Assembly: GCA_947372225.1 (NCBI GenBank)
Contig: CANBSV010000029.1
Location: forward strand, 1-26,027
Direction: 5' to 3'
DNA: 26,027 bases
Source of the DNA: Burkholderiales bacterium
GTDB lineage: Bacteria; Pseudomonadota; Gammaproteobacteria; Burkholderiales; Burkholderiaceae_C
The stretch's first letter is position 1. Each line of letters opens with the position of its first letter. The position numbers and the translations under genes were made by a program. The notes under the pieces were generated by a model. That model was not told where the DNA came from. It saw nothing but the letters and a program-made list of their open reading frames with translations, and made no database searches. Below are positions 7,420-15,431 of this stretch, in pieces.

Positions 7420-9069
7420 TCACATGTCCATGCCGCCCATGCCACCCATGCCACCCATGCCACCAGGCATACCGCCGGCACCGGATTCTTCCTTCGGCGC
7501 TTCGGCGACCATGCACTCGGTCGTCAGCATCAGCGATGCCACCGACGCGGCGTTTTGCAGCGCCGTGCGGGTCACCTTGGTGGGATCCAGGATGCCCATT
7601 TCGATCATGTCGCCATAGGTACCGTTGGCTGCGTTGTAGCCGTAGGTGCCCTTGCCGGCCAGCACTGCGTTCACGACCACGCTAGGCTCGTCGCCGGCGT
7701 TTTGCGTGATGATGCGGATCGGCTCTTCGATGGCGCGCAGGATCAGCTTGATGCCGGCTTCCTGGTCAGCGTTATCGCCCTTGATGGCGCCGGCGGTCTG
7801 CTTGGCGCGCAACAGCGCCACGCCACCACCAGCCACGATGCCTTCTTCAACGGCTGCACGCGTGGCGTGCAGCGCATCTTCGACGCGGGCCTTCTTTTCC
7901 TTCATCTCGACTTCGGTGGCTGCACCGACCTTGATCAGTGCCACGCCGCCGGCCAACTTGGCCACGCGCTCTTGCAACTTCTCACGGTCGTAGTCGCTGC
8001 TGGCTTCTTCGATCTGCACGCGCACTTGCTTGACGCGGGCTTCGATGTCGGCAGCCGCACCCGAGCCGTCGATGATGGTGGTGTTTTCCTTGCCCACTTC
8101 GACGCGCTTGGCTTGGCCCAGATCGGCCAGCGTGACCTTCTCGAGCGTCAGGCCGACTTCTTCAGCAATGACCTTGCCGCCGGTCAGGATGGCGATGTCT
8201 TCGAGCATGGCCTTGCGGCGATCGCCGAAGCCAGGCGCCTTGACGGCCACGACCTTCAGGATGCCGCGGATGGTGTTGACCACCAGCGTTGCCAGAGCTT
8301 CGCCTTCGACTTCTTCAGCAATGATCAACAGCGGACGACCGGTCTTGGCGACAGCTTCGAGCGTGGGCAGCAGGTCACGGATGTTGCTGATCTTCTTGTC
8401 GAAGAGCAGAACAAACGGATTTTCCAGAATCGCGGATTGCTTTTCGGGGTTGTTGATGAAGTACGGGCTCAGGTAGCCGCGATCAAACTGCATGCCTTCG
8501 ACAACTTCGAGTTCGCTGTTGAGCGACTTGCCGTCTTCGACAGTGATCACGCCTTCCTTGCCAACCTTGTCCATCGCTTCGGCAATGATGCGGCCGACTT
8601 CTTCGTCGCTGTTGGCCGAAATGGTGCCGACCTGAGCGATTTCCTTTGAGGTGGTCGTGGGCTTGGACTGCTTCTTGAGCTCTTCGACCAGTGCCGACAC
8701 GGCCTTGTCGATGCCGCGCTTGAGGTCCATCGGGTTCATGCCCGCAGCCACGTACTTCATGCCTTCGCGCACGATGGCTTGAGCCAGCACGGTCGCGGTG
8801 GTGGTGCCGTCACCGGCGATGTCACTGGTCTTGGAAGCGACTTCCTTGACCATTTGAGCGCCCATGTTTTGAAGCTTGTCCTTGAGCTCGATTTCCTTGG
8901 CGACTGAGACACCGTCCTTCGTCACCGTGGGAGCACCAAATGAGCGTTCGAGCACCACGTTACGGCCCTTGGGGCCGAGCGTGACCTTGACCGCATTGGC
9001 CAGAATGTTCACGCCTTCGACCATGCGGGCGCGGGCGTCACCGCCAAAAATTACGTCTTGTGCTGCCAT
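7420..9069 (-). CDS. groEL: Chaperonin GroEL (Hsp60)
   Basis: The 549-residue subunit of the tetradecameric chaperonin that folds cytosolic proteins with ATP and GroES. It begins MAAQDVIFGGDARARMVEG and carries the nucleotide-binding signatures LGPKGRNVVL (31-40), Asp52 in TKDGVSVA and GDGTTT (86-91). It ends in the usual flexible Gly-Gly-Met tail, here with four or more GGM units encoded by a 9-base repeat at about 7426-7465. Length is normal for the family. The ATG at 9069 is preceded by a good ribosome-binding site (AGGAG). It lies 48 bases downstream of groES on the same transcript, under the CIRCE and heat-shock-type promoter upstream of groES. Confidence 0.99.
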   Translation of the reverse strand: MAAQDVIFGGDARARMVEGVNILANAVKVTLGPKGRNVVLERSFGAPTVTKDGVSVAKEIELKDKLQNMGAQMVKEVASKTSDIAGDGTTTATVLAQAIVREGMKYVAAGMNPMDLKRGIDKAVSALVEELKKQSKPTTTSKEIAQVGTISANSDEEVGRIIAEAMDKVGKEGVITVEDGKSLNSELEVVEGMQFDRGYLSPYFINNPEKQSAILENPFVLLFDKKISNIRDLLPTLEAVAKTGRPLLIIAEEVEGEALATLVVNTIRGILKVVAVKAPGFGDRRKAMLEDIAILTGGKVIAEEVGLTLEKVTLADLGQAKRVEVGKENTTIIDGSGAAADIEARVKQVRVQIEEASSDYDREKLQERVAKLAGGVALIKVGAATEVEMKEKKARVEDALHATRAAVEEGIVAGGGVALLRAKQTAGAIKGDNADQEAGIKLILRAIEEPIRIITQNAGDEPSVVVNAVLAGKGTYGYNAANGTYGDMIEMGILDPTKVTRTALQNAASVASLMLTTECMVAEAPKEESGAGGMPGGMGGMGGMGGMDM

Positions 9070-9117
9070 GAGTTTTTCTCCTGAATCGTTGGAATGGATG
9101 TTTGGCGGGAGAAGAAA

Positions 9118-9408
9118 TTACTTCTCGACCACGGCGAAGAGGTCTTCTTCGCGCATCACAAGCAGTTCATCGCCATCGACCTTGACAGTCTGGCCGCTGT
9201 ACTTGCCGAAGAGGACGCGATCACCCACCTTGACATTGAGAACGATGAAATCGCCCTTTTCGTTGCGCTTTCCTGGGCCGACGGCCAGCACTTCGCCCTG
9301 ATCAGGCTTTTCTGCGGCGTTGTCTGGAATGACGATGCCCGAGGCGGTTTTGGTTTCCTGTTCGAGGCGCTTGACGATCACGCGATCGTGCAAAGGACGA
9401 AGTTTCAT
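9118..9408 (-). CDS. groES: Co-chaperonin GroES (Hsp10)
   Basis: The 96-residue heptameric lid of GroEL, starting MKLRPLHDRVIVKR and containing the mobile-loop region ETKTASGIVIPDNAAEKP (about residues 16-33), which contacts GroEL. The ATG at 9408 is chosen because it matches the family start exactly and follows the strong ribosome-binding site AGGAG; a longer reading frame from 9477 adds unrelated residues. It is the first gene of the groESL operon. The leader between the CIRCE element and the start is about 105 bases. Confidence 0.99.
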   Translation of the reverse strand: MKLRPLHDRVIVKRLEQETKTASGIVIPDNAAEKPDQGEVLAVGPGKRNEKGDFIVLNVKVGDRVLFGKYSGQTVKVDGDELLVMREEDLFAVVEK

Positions 9409-9513
9409 AGCATCTCCTAGAGGTGTCGGAATGAGGTTCAATGGATTCAGGCATTCGGCTGTGAACCAAACCGCCATCGGCGGGCGGGCAGCAAGCGCCT
9501 GTCACTGAGTTAG

Positions 9514-9540
9514 TTAGCACTCAACTGTGTCGAGTGCTAG
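9514..9540 (-). promoter_or_regulatory. CIRCE operator (HrcA binding site)
   Basis: The inverted repeat TTAGCACTC-N9-GAGTGCTAG matches the CIRCE consensus TTAGCACTC-N9-GAGTGCTAA except for the outermost base of one arm. It lies just downstream of the groE promoter, where the repressor HrcA would block transcription until heat shock. hrcA itself is not in the window. Confidence 0.95.
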
Positions 9541-9547
9541 CAATCAA

Positions 9548-9576
9548 ATTATAGGGGTGCGTACCCTGATTTCAAG
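9548..9576 (-). promoter_or_regulatory. Overlapping sigma32/sigma70-type groE promoter
   Basis: On the minus strand CTTGAA (9576-9571) is followed after 13 bases by CCCCTATA (9557-9550), close to the sigma32 consensus CTTGAA-N13-17-CCCCATNT. The same bases hold a sigma70-like pair, TTGAAA (9575-9570) and TATAAT (9553-9548), 16 bases apart. Transcripts would start at about the CIRCE element. The -35 lies immediately after the yacG stop codon. Confidence 0.75.
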
Positions 9577-9577
9577 C

Positions 9578-9781
9578 CTAGATTTCGCCGACGCTTGGCT
9601 CGTCCCGCCCCAGGGGGGATTCAACGCGATAACCTTCTTTGGCCCATTGAGTGAAGTCGTTGTTCTTGCAACGATTGCTGCAAAAGGGGCGAGCGGCGTT
9701 GTCTTGGGAGTAGAGGCTGTCGCCCCCGCATGCGGGGCACCGGACGACTCGAGGGGTGATCCTTGACTCGCTCACGCGCAC
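9578..9781 (-). CDS. yacG: Zinc-binding DNA gyrase inhibitor YacG
   Basis: A small protein of up to 67 residues whose family binds the GyrB subunit and inhibits DNA gyrase. The zinc-binding set is CPACGG (Cys15, Cys18) and FCSNRCK (Cys34, Cys38), followed by the conserved acidic and tryptophan-containing stretch DFTQWAKEGYRVE. Start codons available are GTG at 9781 and GTG at 9775. The second forms a GTGA overlap with the zapD stop and may be the real one, giving 65 residues. It is the last gene of the coaE-zapD-yacG cluster, the order usual in proteobacteria. Its stop lies one base before the groE -35 element, with no terminator between. Confidence 0.93.
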   Translation of the reverse strand: MRVSESRITPRVVRCPACGGDSLYSQDNAARPFCSNRCKNNDFTQWAKEGYRVESPLGRDEPSVGEI

Positions 9782-10578
9782 AAGGTCAGCTCGAAGCTGC
9801 TGTCGGCGGTGTGCGGACGCAGGCGGCCTTCGGCATCCTGATTCATGAGCCTGACTGACACCATCAGCCGATGACCGGTGATTTCGGGAACGAGCCCTTC
9901 TGCGGCGCTGACCCGAACCCTCATCAGGTGGTAGGTTCGGCCGGGCGGCAGGCTTTGTTGGAATTGACCACCCGGAGCCGAAACGCGCTGCGCCACGCCT
10001 GAATCCCGCAGCAGGCCCAACAGCACATTGAGCGCTTCTGCCAGCGGCAGCAGCAACTCAATCCAGCGGGACAGATCGGCCCGACGACGAACCGGATCGA
10101 ATTGCTGCCACGCGTAATAAGACGGTAAGTCGAATTCGCAGGTGCCCCCGGGGATGCTGATACGACTGCGAATACTCATCAGCCACTCATTGGAGGTGAG
10201 CGACTGCCCCACTTTTCCAGAAGACTGGTTCAGTCCATCGTATGCGTGATCGATCTTTTCGACCACGCTGTCGAGAGCATCTTCGGAGATCGATGGGTTG
10301 CCGCGATAACTGTTGAGACGCGCTTTCTGGCGTTCCAGATCCTTCAGCAGATCTGATTTGAGGTCTGCACGCGAACCGACCTCCATGATCTCGAAGATCG
10401 TCGCGATGGCATGGTGATGGTCCACGGCGGCGTCGCGCGGTGCCAACTGTCCCAATCGGTCGAAGAGGTGTTCGAGCCGAAGCATCGTGCGGATGCTTTC
10501 GTTGAAGGGATGTTCGTAGAGAACCAAAGCGGAGCCTGCCTTCGACTGAGGGGACTGTCTGAAGCGGTGCGGACACAC
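9772..10578 (-). CDS. zapD: Cell division protein ZapD
   Basis: ZapD crosslinks FtsZ filaments at the division ring. The protein of up to 268 residues shows the family core LYEHPFNESIRTMLRLEHLFDRL (family-typical; residues about 20-42), the helical bundle with AVDHHHAIATIFEIMEV and the C-terminal beta domain ending SSFELTLCA. The start is uncertain. The longest form uses GTG at 10578 and adds about 17 residues compared with typical family members. A TTG at 10527, just before VLYEHPFNE and preceded by AAGGCAGG, would give the usual length of about 250. It sits 18 bases after coaE and overlaps yacG, consistent with one operon. Confidence 0.93.
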   Translation of the reverse strand: MCPHRFRQSPQSKAGSALVLYEHPFNESIRTMLRLEHLFDRLGQLAPRDAAVDHHHAIATIFEIMEVGSRADLKSDLLKDLERQKARLNSYRGNPSISEDALDSVVEKIDHAYDGLNQSSGKVGQSLTSNEWLMSIRSRISIPGGTCEFDLPSYYAWQQFDPVRRRADLSRWIELLLPLAEALNVLLGLLRDSGVAQRVSAPGGQFQQSLPPGRTYHLMRVRVSAAEGLVPEITGHRLMVSVRLMNQDAEGRLRPHTADSSFELTLCA

Positions 10579-10596
10579 CCGAGAGACAAGATTGTT

Positions 10597-11229
10597 TCAC
10601 ACGGTGGGCGATACCAACGCCATCCAAGACCGCCACAGTGCGGTCACTCTCTGAGCGAGTTCGGCTTCATCAATGCCGTCATTCAGGAGCACGTCGTGGG
10701 CTTTTGAAAGACGCTGCTTGCGGGTGGCTTGGGCATCTATCACCGCCTGGACTTCGTCGGCGGTCCACCCCGAGCGATGCATCACGCGTGCGATTTGGGT
10801 GGATTCGCTGCAATCGACCACGAGGACGCGGTGCACGAGATCAAGCCAGTAACCCGACTCGACCAGCAAGGGGACATCGCATACGGTGACCGGAGATTCG
10901 CGCCCAGCCATTGCATCGCGCTGAGCCTCTTGCGCAATCATTGGATGCAAGATGGCCTCAAGCTGATGCCGATGGCGTACGTCTGCAAAAACCAGATGAC
11001 GCATCTGCTGCCGATCAAGCCCACCGTCCGGTCGGATCACCGAATCCCCAAACGCGGCGTGCAGGGCGTGCATGGCGCTGCCCCCCGGTTGGGTCAGCCG
11101 GCGGGCTATGGCGTCGGTATCAACAATGAACGCGCCCTGGCTCGCCAAAAGACGAGCGACCGTGCTCTTCCCGCTTCCGATTCCGCCAGTCAAGCCGACG
11201 CGCAGCGGCGGCGGTGGCAAGAGAGTCAT
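10597..11229 (-). CDS. coaE: Dephospho-CoA kinase
   Basis: CoaE phosphorylates the 3' hydroxyl of dephospho-CoA, the last step of coenzyme A synthesis, in the cytoplasm. The 210-residue protein has the P-loop GGIGSGKST (residues 15-23), the substrate motif VDTDAIARRL shortly after, and the CoA-domain segment HPMIAQEAQRDA and CDVPLLVESGYW. Length fits the family. The start is the ATG at 11229; the Shine-Dalgarno sequence is weak. It follows pilD by 45 bases and precedes zapD by 18, the common pilBCD-coaE-zapD-yacG arrangement. Confidence 0.98.
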   Translation of the reverse strand: MTLLPPPPLRVGLTGGIGSGKSTVARLLASQGAFIVDTDAIARRLTQPGGSAMHALHAAFGDSVIRPDGGLDRQQMRHLVFADVRHRHQLEAILHPMIAQEAQRDAMAGRESPVTVCDVPLLVESGYWLDLVHRVLVVDCSESTQIARVMHRSGWTADEVQAVIDAQATRKQRLSKAHDVLLNDGIDEAELAQRVTALWRSWMALVSPTV

Positions 11230-11274
11230 GTTGGAACGCCGTTCTAGGCAGCCGTCAACTCAACCGGGTCCATG

Positions 11275-12126
11275 TCAGGCCCAACCCATCCAGCCCAGCA
11301 CCTGCGACGGACCGAGCAGCAGCACGGCCAAGCCAGAGCCGGCCAGGAATGGACCGAACGGCACGTATCGCCCTTCGCGCAGGCTGCTGTTGAGTTTCAT
11401 CCCGATGCCTACCACTGCACCGAGGATCGAGGCGCCCAACACCACCGGAAGAACCATTGACACGCCCAGCCATGCGCCAAGCGCCGCAAGCAACTTGAAA
11501 TCGCCGTACCCCATGCCCTCTTTGCCGGTGACCAGCTTGAACAACCAGTAAACCGACCACAGCGACAAGTAGCCAACCATGGATCCCCAAACCGCCGCGG
11601 ACAGCGTGGTGGTCAGGCCGAGCGCCGCTGCCAGAAGCCCACCCCACAGCAAGGGCAGCGTTAAGCCATCCGGCAGAAGCGTGGTGTCCCAGTCGATACC
11701 AGCAAGAGCCACCAGTACTGCAGCGAAAGCGCACCAGGCGAGCACCTCTGGCCGGGAATCGAAGCGCCAGGCCAATGCCGCGAACAACAAGGCGGTGACA
11801 ACTTCGAAAAACGGATAACGAACGGGAATCCGAGTCTTGCAGGAAGAGCACTTCCCGCGCAGCCACAGGTAACTCAGAACCGGGATGTTTTCGTGCCACG
11901 CAATTGAGTGGCCGCACTGAGGGCAACGCGAGCGGGGGGCGGACAAGCTGATTTGCGCGGGCAAATCCACCTTGACGCCCAGCATCTCGGCGCTGTCCGA
12001 TTTCCACGTTCTGTCGAGCATCAGCGGAAGCCGATGGATCACCACGTTCAAGAAACTACCGATGCACAAACCAAACAAGGCAAGCGCCCATGGGGTCAAA
12101 AAAATCCCTGCGAACGACAGATCCAT
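11275..12126 (-). CDS. pilD: Type IV prepilin peptidase/methyltransferase PilD
   Basis: This inner-membrane aspartyl protease removes the leader of type IV prepilins (and type II secretion pseudopilins) and N-methylates the new N-terminus. The 283-residue protein begins MDLSFAGIFLTPWALALFGL. It shows GSFLNVVIHRLP (23-34), the two zinc-binding pairs CPQC (68, 71) and CSSC (93, 96), and several membrane segments. The catalytic aspartates lie in GIDWDTTLLPD (143-153) and in GYGDFK (Asp209). The ATG at 12126 is chosen because it matches the family; an upstream extension would overlap pilC. It starts 10 bases after the pilC stop. Confidence 0.97.
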   Translation of the reverse strand: MDLSFAGIFLTPWALALFGLCIGSFLNVVIHRLPLMLDRTWKSDSAEMLGVKVDLPAQISLSAPRSRCPQCGHSIAWHENIPVLSYLWLRGKCSSCKTRIPVRYPFFEVVTALLFAALAWRFDSRPEVLAWCAFAAVLVALAGIDWDTTLLPDGLTLPLLWGGLLAAALGLTTTLSAAVWGSMVGYLSLWSVYWLFKLVTGKEGMGYGDFKLLAALGAWLGVSMVLPVVLGASILGAVVGIGMKLNSSLREGRYVPFGPFLAGSGLAVLLLGPSQVLGWMGWA

Positions 12127-12136
12127 GCTGTCTGGC

Positions 12137-13357
12137 TCAGACGACTTGACCGATTTTGAAGATGGGCAGGTACATGGACACGACGATGCCGCCAATCACG
12201 GTACCCAAAATCACGATGATGAAGGGCTCCATCAGGCTGGAAAGGCCCTTGACCGCCTCATCGACCTCATCCTCGTAGAACTCGGCGGCCTTACCGAGCA
12301 TTTGGTCGAGCGAACCCGATTCCTCACCGATGGAGCACATCTGCAAGACCATGTTCGGGAAGACTCCAGTCGTCTGCATAGACGTGGTGAGCGACGAACC
12401 GGTTGAGACGTCTTTCTGGATCGCCTCGGTCGCCTCGGCGAAAACAGCGTTACCCGAAGCGCCGCCGACGGAATCAAGCGCCTCTACGAGCGGCACGCCC
12501 GCCGCGAACATTGTGGACAGCGTACGTGTCCAGCGGGCAATGGCGGACTTGTTGACCAAGTCGCCAAACACCGGCACTCGCAGCAGGAGCCGGTCCATGG
12601 TTTTTTGCATCTTCTCGGAGCGCTTCCACGACTCCATGAAGAAATAGACCCCCCCGCCCAGAAAGCCGAAGATGGCCCACCAGTAACTCACGAAAAACTC
12701 CGACATTGCAATCACGATGAGCGTGGGTGTAGGCAAGTCCGCTCCAAAGGATGTGAAAACTTCCTTGAAGGCCGGAATGACGAAAATCATGATGACCGCG
12801 ACCACAACGAAGGCCACGACCAGAACTGCGATCGGGTAGATGAGTGCTGATTTGATCTTGTTCTTGATGGCCATCGTCTTTTCTTGATAGACGGCCAACC
12901 TATCGAGCAGTGCCTCAAGAATGCCCCCAGCTTCCCCGGCCTCGACCAAGTTGCAGTACAGCGCATCGAAGTAGATGGGGTGCTTTCTAAATGCGGATGA
13001 CAAGCTCGAGCCCGTCTCAACGTCCGAACGGATATCTGTCAGCAGTTTGGTCAGCCTCGGATTGGGGCTGCCGCGAGCGACGATGTCGAAGGATTGGATC
13101 AGCGGAACGCCCGCGCGCATCATCGTCGACAGCTGTCGAGTGAATACCGCGATGTCCTTTTGCTTGATGGCGCTCCCGCCACTGGTGCGGCGCTTCTTGA
13201 TCTTGGTGACCAAGATGCCCTGTCGACGCAGGCTGGCGCTGACCATGGCTTCGCCACCGGCACGCATCTCTCCCCTGACGAGCTTGCCGTTTTTATCTTT
13301 GCCTTCGTACTCGAAAACGACATCTTTGCCGCTCTTCGCGGCCGCTGCAGTCGCCAT
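12137..13357 (-). CDS. pilC: Type IV pilus inner-membrane platform protein PilC
   Basis: PilC is the integral inner-membrane protein on which the PilB and PilT motors act during pilus extension and retraction. The 406-residue protein has a cytoplasmic N-terminal region (FEYEGKDKNGKLVRGEM), then two GspF-type domains. Each has the signature of family T2SSF, for example QLSTMMRAGVPLIQSFDI (about 93) and TLSTMFAAGVPLVEALDS (about 286). Hydrophobic spans near 165-200, 215-235 and 375-400 fit three transmembrane helices. The ATG at 13357 follows the strong ribosome-binding site GGAGG. It is 65 bases downstream of pilB. Confidence 0.97.
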   Translation of the reverse strand: MATAAAAKSGKDVVFEYEGKDKNGKLVRGEMRAGGEAMVSASLRRQGILVTKIKKRRTSGGSAIKQKDIAVFTRQLSTMMRAGVPLIQSFDIVARGSPNPRLTKLLTDIRSDVETGSSLSSAFRKHPIYFDALYCNLVEAGEAGGILEALLDRLAVYQEKTMAIKNKIKSALIYPIAVLVVAFVVVAVIMIFVIPAFKEVFTSFGADLPTPTLIVIAMSEFFVSYWWAIFGFLGGGVYFFMESWKRSEKMQKTMDRLLLRVPVFGDLVNKSAIARWTRTLSTMFAAGVPLVEALDSVGGASGNAVFAEATEAIQKDVSTGSSLTTSMQTTGVFPNMVLQMCSIGEESGSLDQMLGKAAEFYEDEVDEAVKGLSSLMEPFIIVILGTVIGGIVVSMYLPIFKIGQVV

Positions 13358-13422
13358 GGCGCCTCCGGGAAACGATCCACCAATCGGGTTATCGGCCGGA
13401 TTGTGGCTTTATTCAGTTCGAA

Positions 13423-15141
13423 TCAATCGTTGGTGACAGCGATTACCTCTTCGAGCGTCGTGACCCCGGCGCGAACCTTGATCAAGCCAGACTGCCGAAG
13501 ATTGCGAACGCCCTCGCGTTGTGCCTGTTCGGCAATGTCCATGGCAGTGCCTTCGGCAAGGATGATTCGCTGAATCTCGTCGGTCACGGGCATCACCTGG
13601 TAGATGCCCACGCGTCCCCTGTACCCGTTGGAGCAAGCCGAGCAACCCACTGCTCGAAAAGGCTTCCAAGAACCGTTGAGGTCGCTTTCATCAAAGCCGG
13701 CCTTGCGCATGGCTTCCCGGGGGTAGTCGGCTGGTGCCTTGCACGACTCACACAGCTTGCGAGCCAGACGTTGAGCAGTGATCAGCAGCACGCTGGAGGC
13801 GATGTTGAAGGGAGCCACACCCATGTTTAGCATGCGCGTCAGCGTCGTCGGGGCATCATTGGTGTGAAGCGTTGACATCACCATGTGGCCTGTCTGTGCA
13901 GCCTTGATGGCGATATCGGCTGTCTCAAGATCGCGGATCTCGCCCACCATGATGATGTCCGGATCTTGTCGAAGGAACGACTTCAGCGCGACCGCGAAAG
14001 TCATGCCCGCCTTGTCGTTGACGTTGACTTGGTTGATGCCAGGCAGGTTAATTTCTGCTGGATCTTCTACGGTGGAGATGTTGACGCCGGGTTGATTGAG
14101 GATGTTGAGACAGGTGTAGAGGGAGACCGTCTTTCCCGAACCGGTAGGTCCGGTCACCAGCACCATGCCGTAGGGACGTTGAATGCAATGGAGCAGGCGG
14201 TCACGCTCAATTTTTTCGTAGCCTAGAGCCTCGATTCCCAGTTTGGCGCTTGAGGCGTCCAAGATGCGAATCACGATCTTTTCGCCGAACAATGTGGGCA
14301 GCGTACTCACCCGAAAGTCGATTGACTTGCTGCCGAATTTCAATTTCATTCGGCCGTCTTGAGGCACTCGTTTTTCGGAAATATCCAGCCGAGAGATGAC
14401 CTTGATCCGGGAGGAGAGCTTGTCCTTGATGGCGATAGGAGGCTGCGTAATCTCACGCAGTTCTCCATCGATGCGAAAGCGAACCCGGTAGTGGTACTCG
14501 TATGGCTCGAAGTGAAGGTCCGAGGCGCGCGCATTGATGGCATCAATCAGCATCTTTTGCAGAAAACGCACGACGGGCGCGTCTTCGACCTCCGCCGCCG
14601 GCTCAGCCGACTCCGGTGCACCCACTTCCTCCGTGACGTCAAACTCGAAATCCCCGGAAGACATCGCTTCGAACGCCTCACTCGCGCTCGTCCCGCTCCC
14701 TTCGAGGATCCTAGAAAGTTTGTCGTGCTCAACGATCACCCATTCAGGTGTCAGTTGGGTAGCGAACTTGATGCGCTCTACGGCCTCCTGATCCGTGGGG
14801 TCCGCGCCGCCGATGAACAGCCGCCCCCCGCGTTTGCCCAGCACGACGACCTGATACTGCGAAGCCAGCTTCGCATCGATGATGCTGCGCGGTAACTTCT
14901 GCGGTTCGATGGCGTTCAGGTCAAGCAGCGGAAGCGCCAGCGCCGTCGACAGCGTATGCGCCAAGTCGGCGGGGGAGACCGACCCTGCCTTTATGAGGGC
15001 CGATACAAAACTGGTCTTCTTTTCGCCGGCCGACTTCACCAGACTCTCGGCGGCCTTTTCCGTGAGCTTGCCCGCGTGTACGAGTACCCGCGCGACGCCT
15101 GATAGAGCGGAGTGGGGAGTTTCAGCGAGCGTGTCGGCCAT
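13423..15141 (-). CDS. pilB: Type IV pilus extension ATPase PilB
   Basis: PilB is the hexameric cytoplasmic ATPase that powers pilus assembly. The 572-residue protein has a GspE/MshE-type N-terminal domain (about 40-150), an acidic linker (about 160-190) and the secretion ATPase core. Motifs include Walker A GPTGSGKT (331-338), Walker B DIIMVGEIRD, the His box TLHTND, and two zinc-binding pairs LCESCKAP and CSACSNGYRGR near the end. The start is the ATG at 15141, preceded by CAGGGA at suitable spacing; a TTG one codon upstream is less likely. It is the first gene of the pilBCD-coaE-zapD-yacG cluster. No clear promoter was identified in the 176 bases upstream up to the tRNA. Confidence 0.98.
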   Translation of the reverse strand: MADTLAETPHSALSGVARVLVHAGKLTEKAAESLVKSAGEKKTSFVSALIKAGSVSPADLAHTLSTALALPLLDLNAIEPQKLPRSIIDAKLASQYQVVVLGKRGGRLFIGGADPTDQEAVERIKFATQLTPEWVIVEHDKLSRILEGSGTSASEAFEAMSSGDFEFDVTEEVGAPESAEPAAEVEDAPVVRFLQKMLIDAINARASDLHFEPYEYHYRVRFRIDGELREITQPPIAIKDKLSSRIKVISRLDISEKRVPQDGRMKLKFGSKSIDFRVSTLPTLFGEKIVIRILDASSAKLGIEALGYEKIERDRLLHCIQRPYGMVLVTGPTGSGKTVSLYTCLNILNQPGVNISTVEDPAEINLPGINQVNVNDKAGMTFAVALKSFLRQDPDIIMVGEIRDLETADIAIKAAQTGHMVMSTLHTNDAPTTLTRMLNMGVAPFNIASSVLLITAQRLARKLCESCKAPADYPREAMRKAGFDESDLNGSWKPFRAVGCSACSNGYRGRVGIYQVMPVTDEIQRIILAEGTAMDIAEQAQREGVRNLRQSGLIKVRAGVTTLEEVIAVTND

Positions 15142-15317
15142 CAATATCCCTGATTCAAAGCGCGTCCACTGGCTCTGTCCGAAAAGGCTTTGCGTTAACT
15201 ATCCGACGCATCCTATCGCAGCGCTTTGCCCGAGCGCCTTCTTCTCAGCAGGCTGTCTGATTCGTCAACGTCGGGCCTTAGCTAATGCAGTTGATGCCCT
15301 CGACACAAACCTTATGC

Positions 15318-15394
15318 TGGTCGGGGTGAGAGGATTCGAACCTCCGGCCTCTACGTCCCGAACGTAGCGCTCTACCAGGCTAAGCTACACCCCG
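15318..15394 (-). tRNA. tRNA-Pro (anticodon CGG), with encoded CCA
   Basis: The minus strand folds as a tRNA. The acceptor arms are CGGGGTG and CACCCCG. The D arm contains AGCCTGGTAG. The anticodon stem CTACG/CGTAG encloses the loop TTCGGGA with anticodon CGG, which reads proline codon CCG. The T arm GGAGG-TTCGAAT-CCTCT follows. The 3' ACCA is encoded (15321-15318). It closely resembles E. coli tRNA-Pro(CGG). It sits 37 bases downstream of ispB, in the same direction, and may be transcribed with it or alone. Confidence 0.98.
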
Positions 15395-15431
15395 ACATTG
15401 GTCCGCAGAGCTTGCATCCGAGGCGACTAAC

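Noticed and set aside
7426..7465. 9-base tandem repeat (atgccaccc units)
   Set aside because: It encodes the ordinary Gly-Gly-Met tail of GroEL, so it is not an independent repeat element.
7555..8649. Long open frame of 364 codons on the plus strand opposite groEL
   Set aside because: It is a shadow of groEL codon bias in GC-rich DNA; the product is low-complexity (Asp/Phe/Leu-rich) and groEL is certain.
11233..11245. Short palindrome gaacgccgttc between coaE and pilD
   Set aside because: The arms are only 5 bases with a 1-base centre and no U run, so it is neither a terminator nor a recognised operator.
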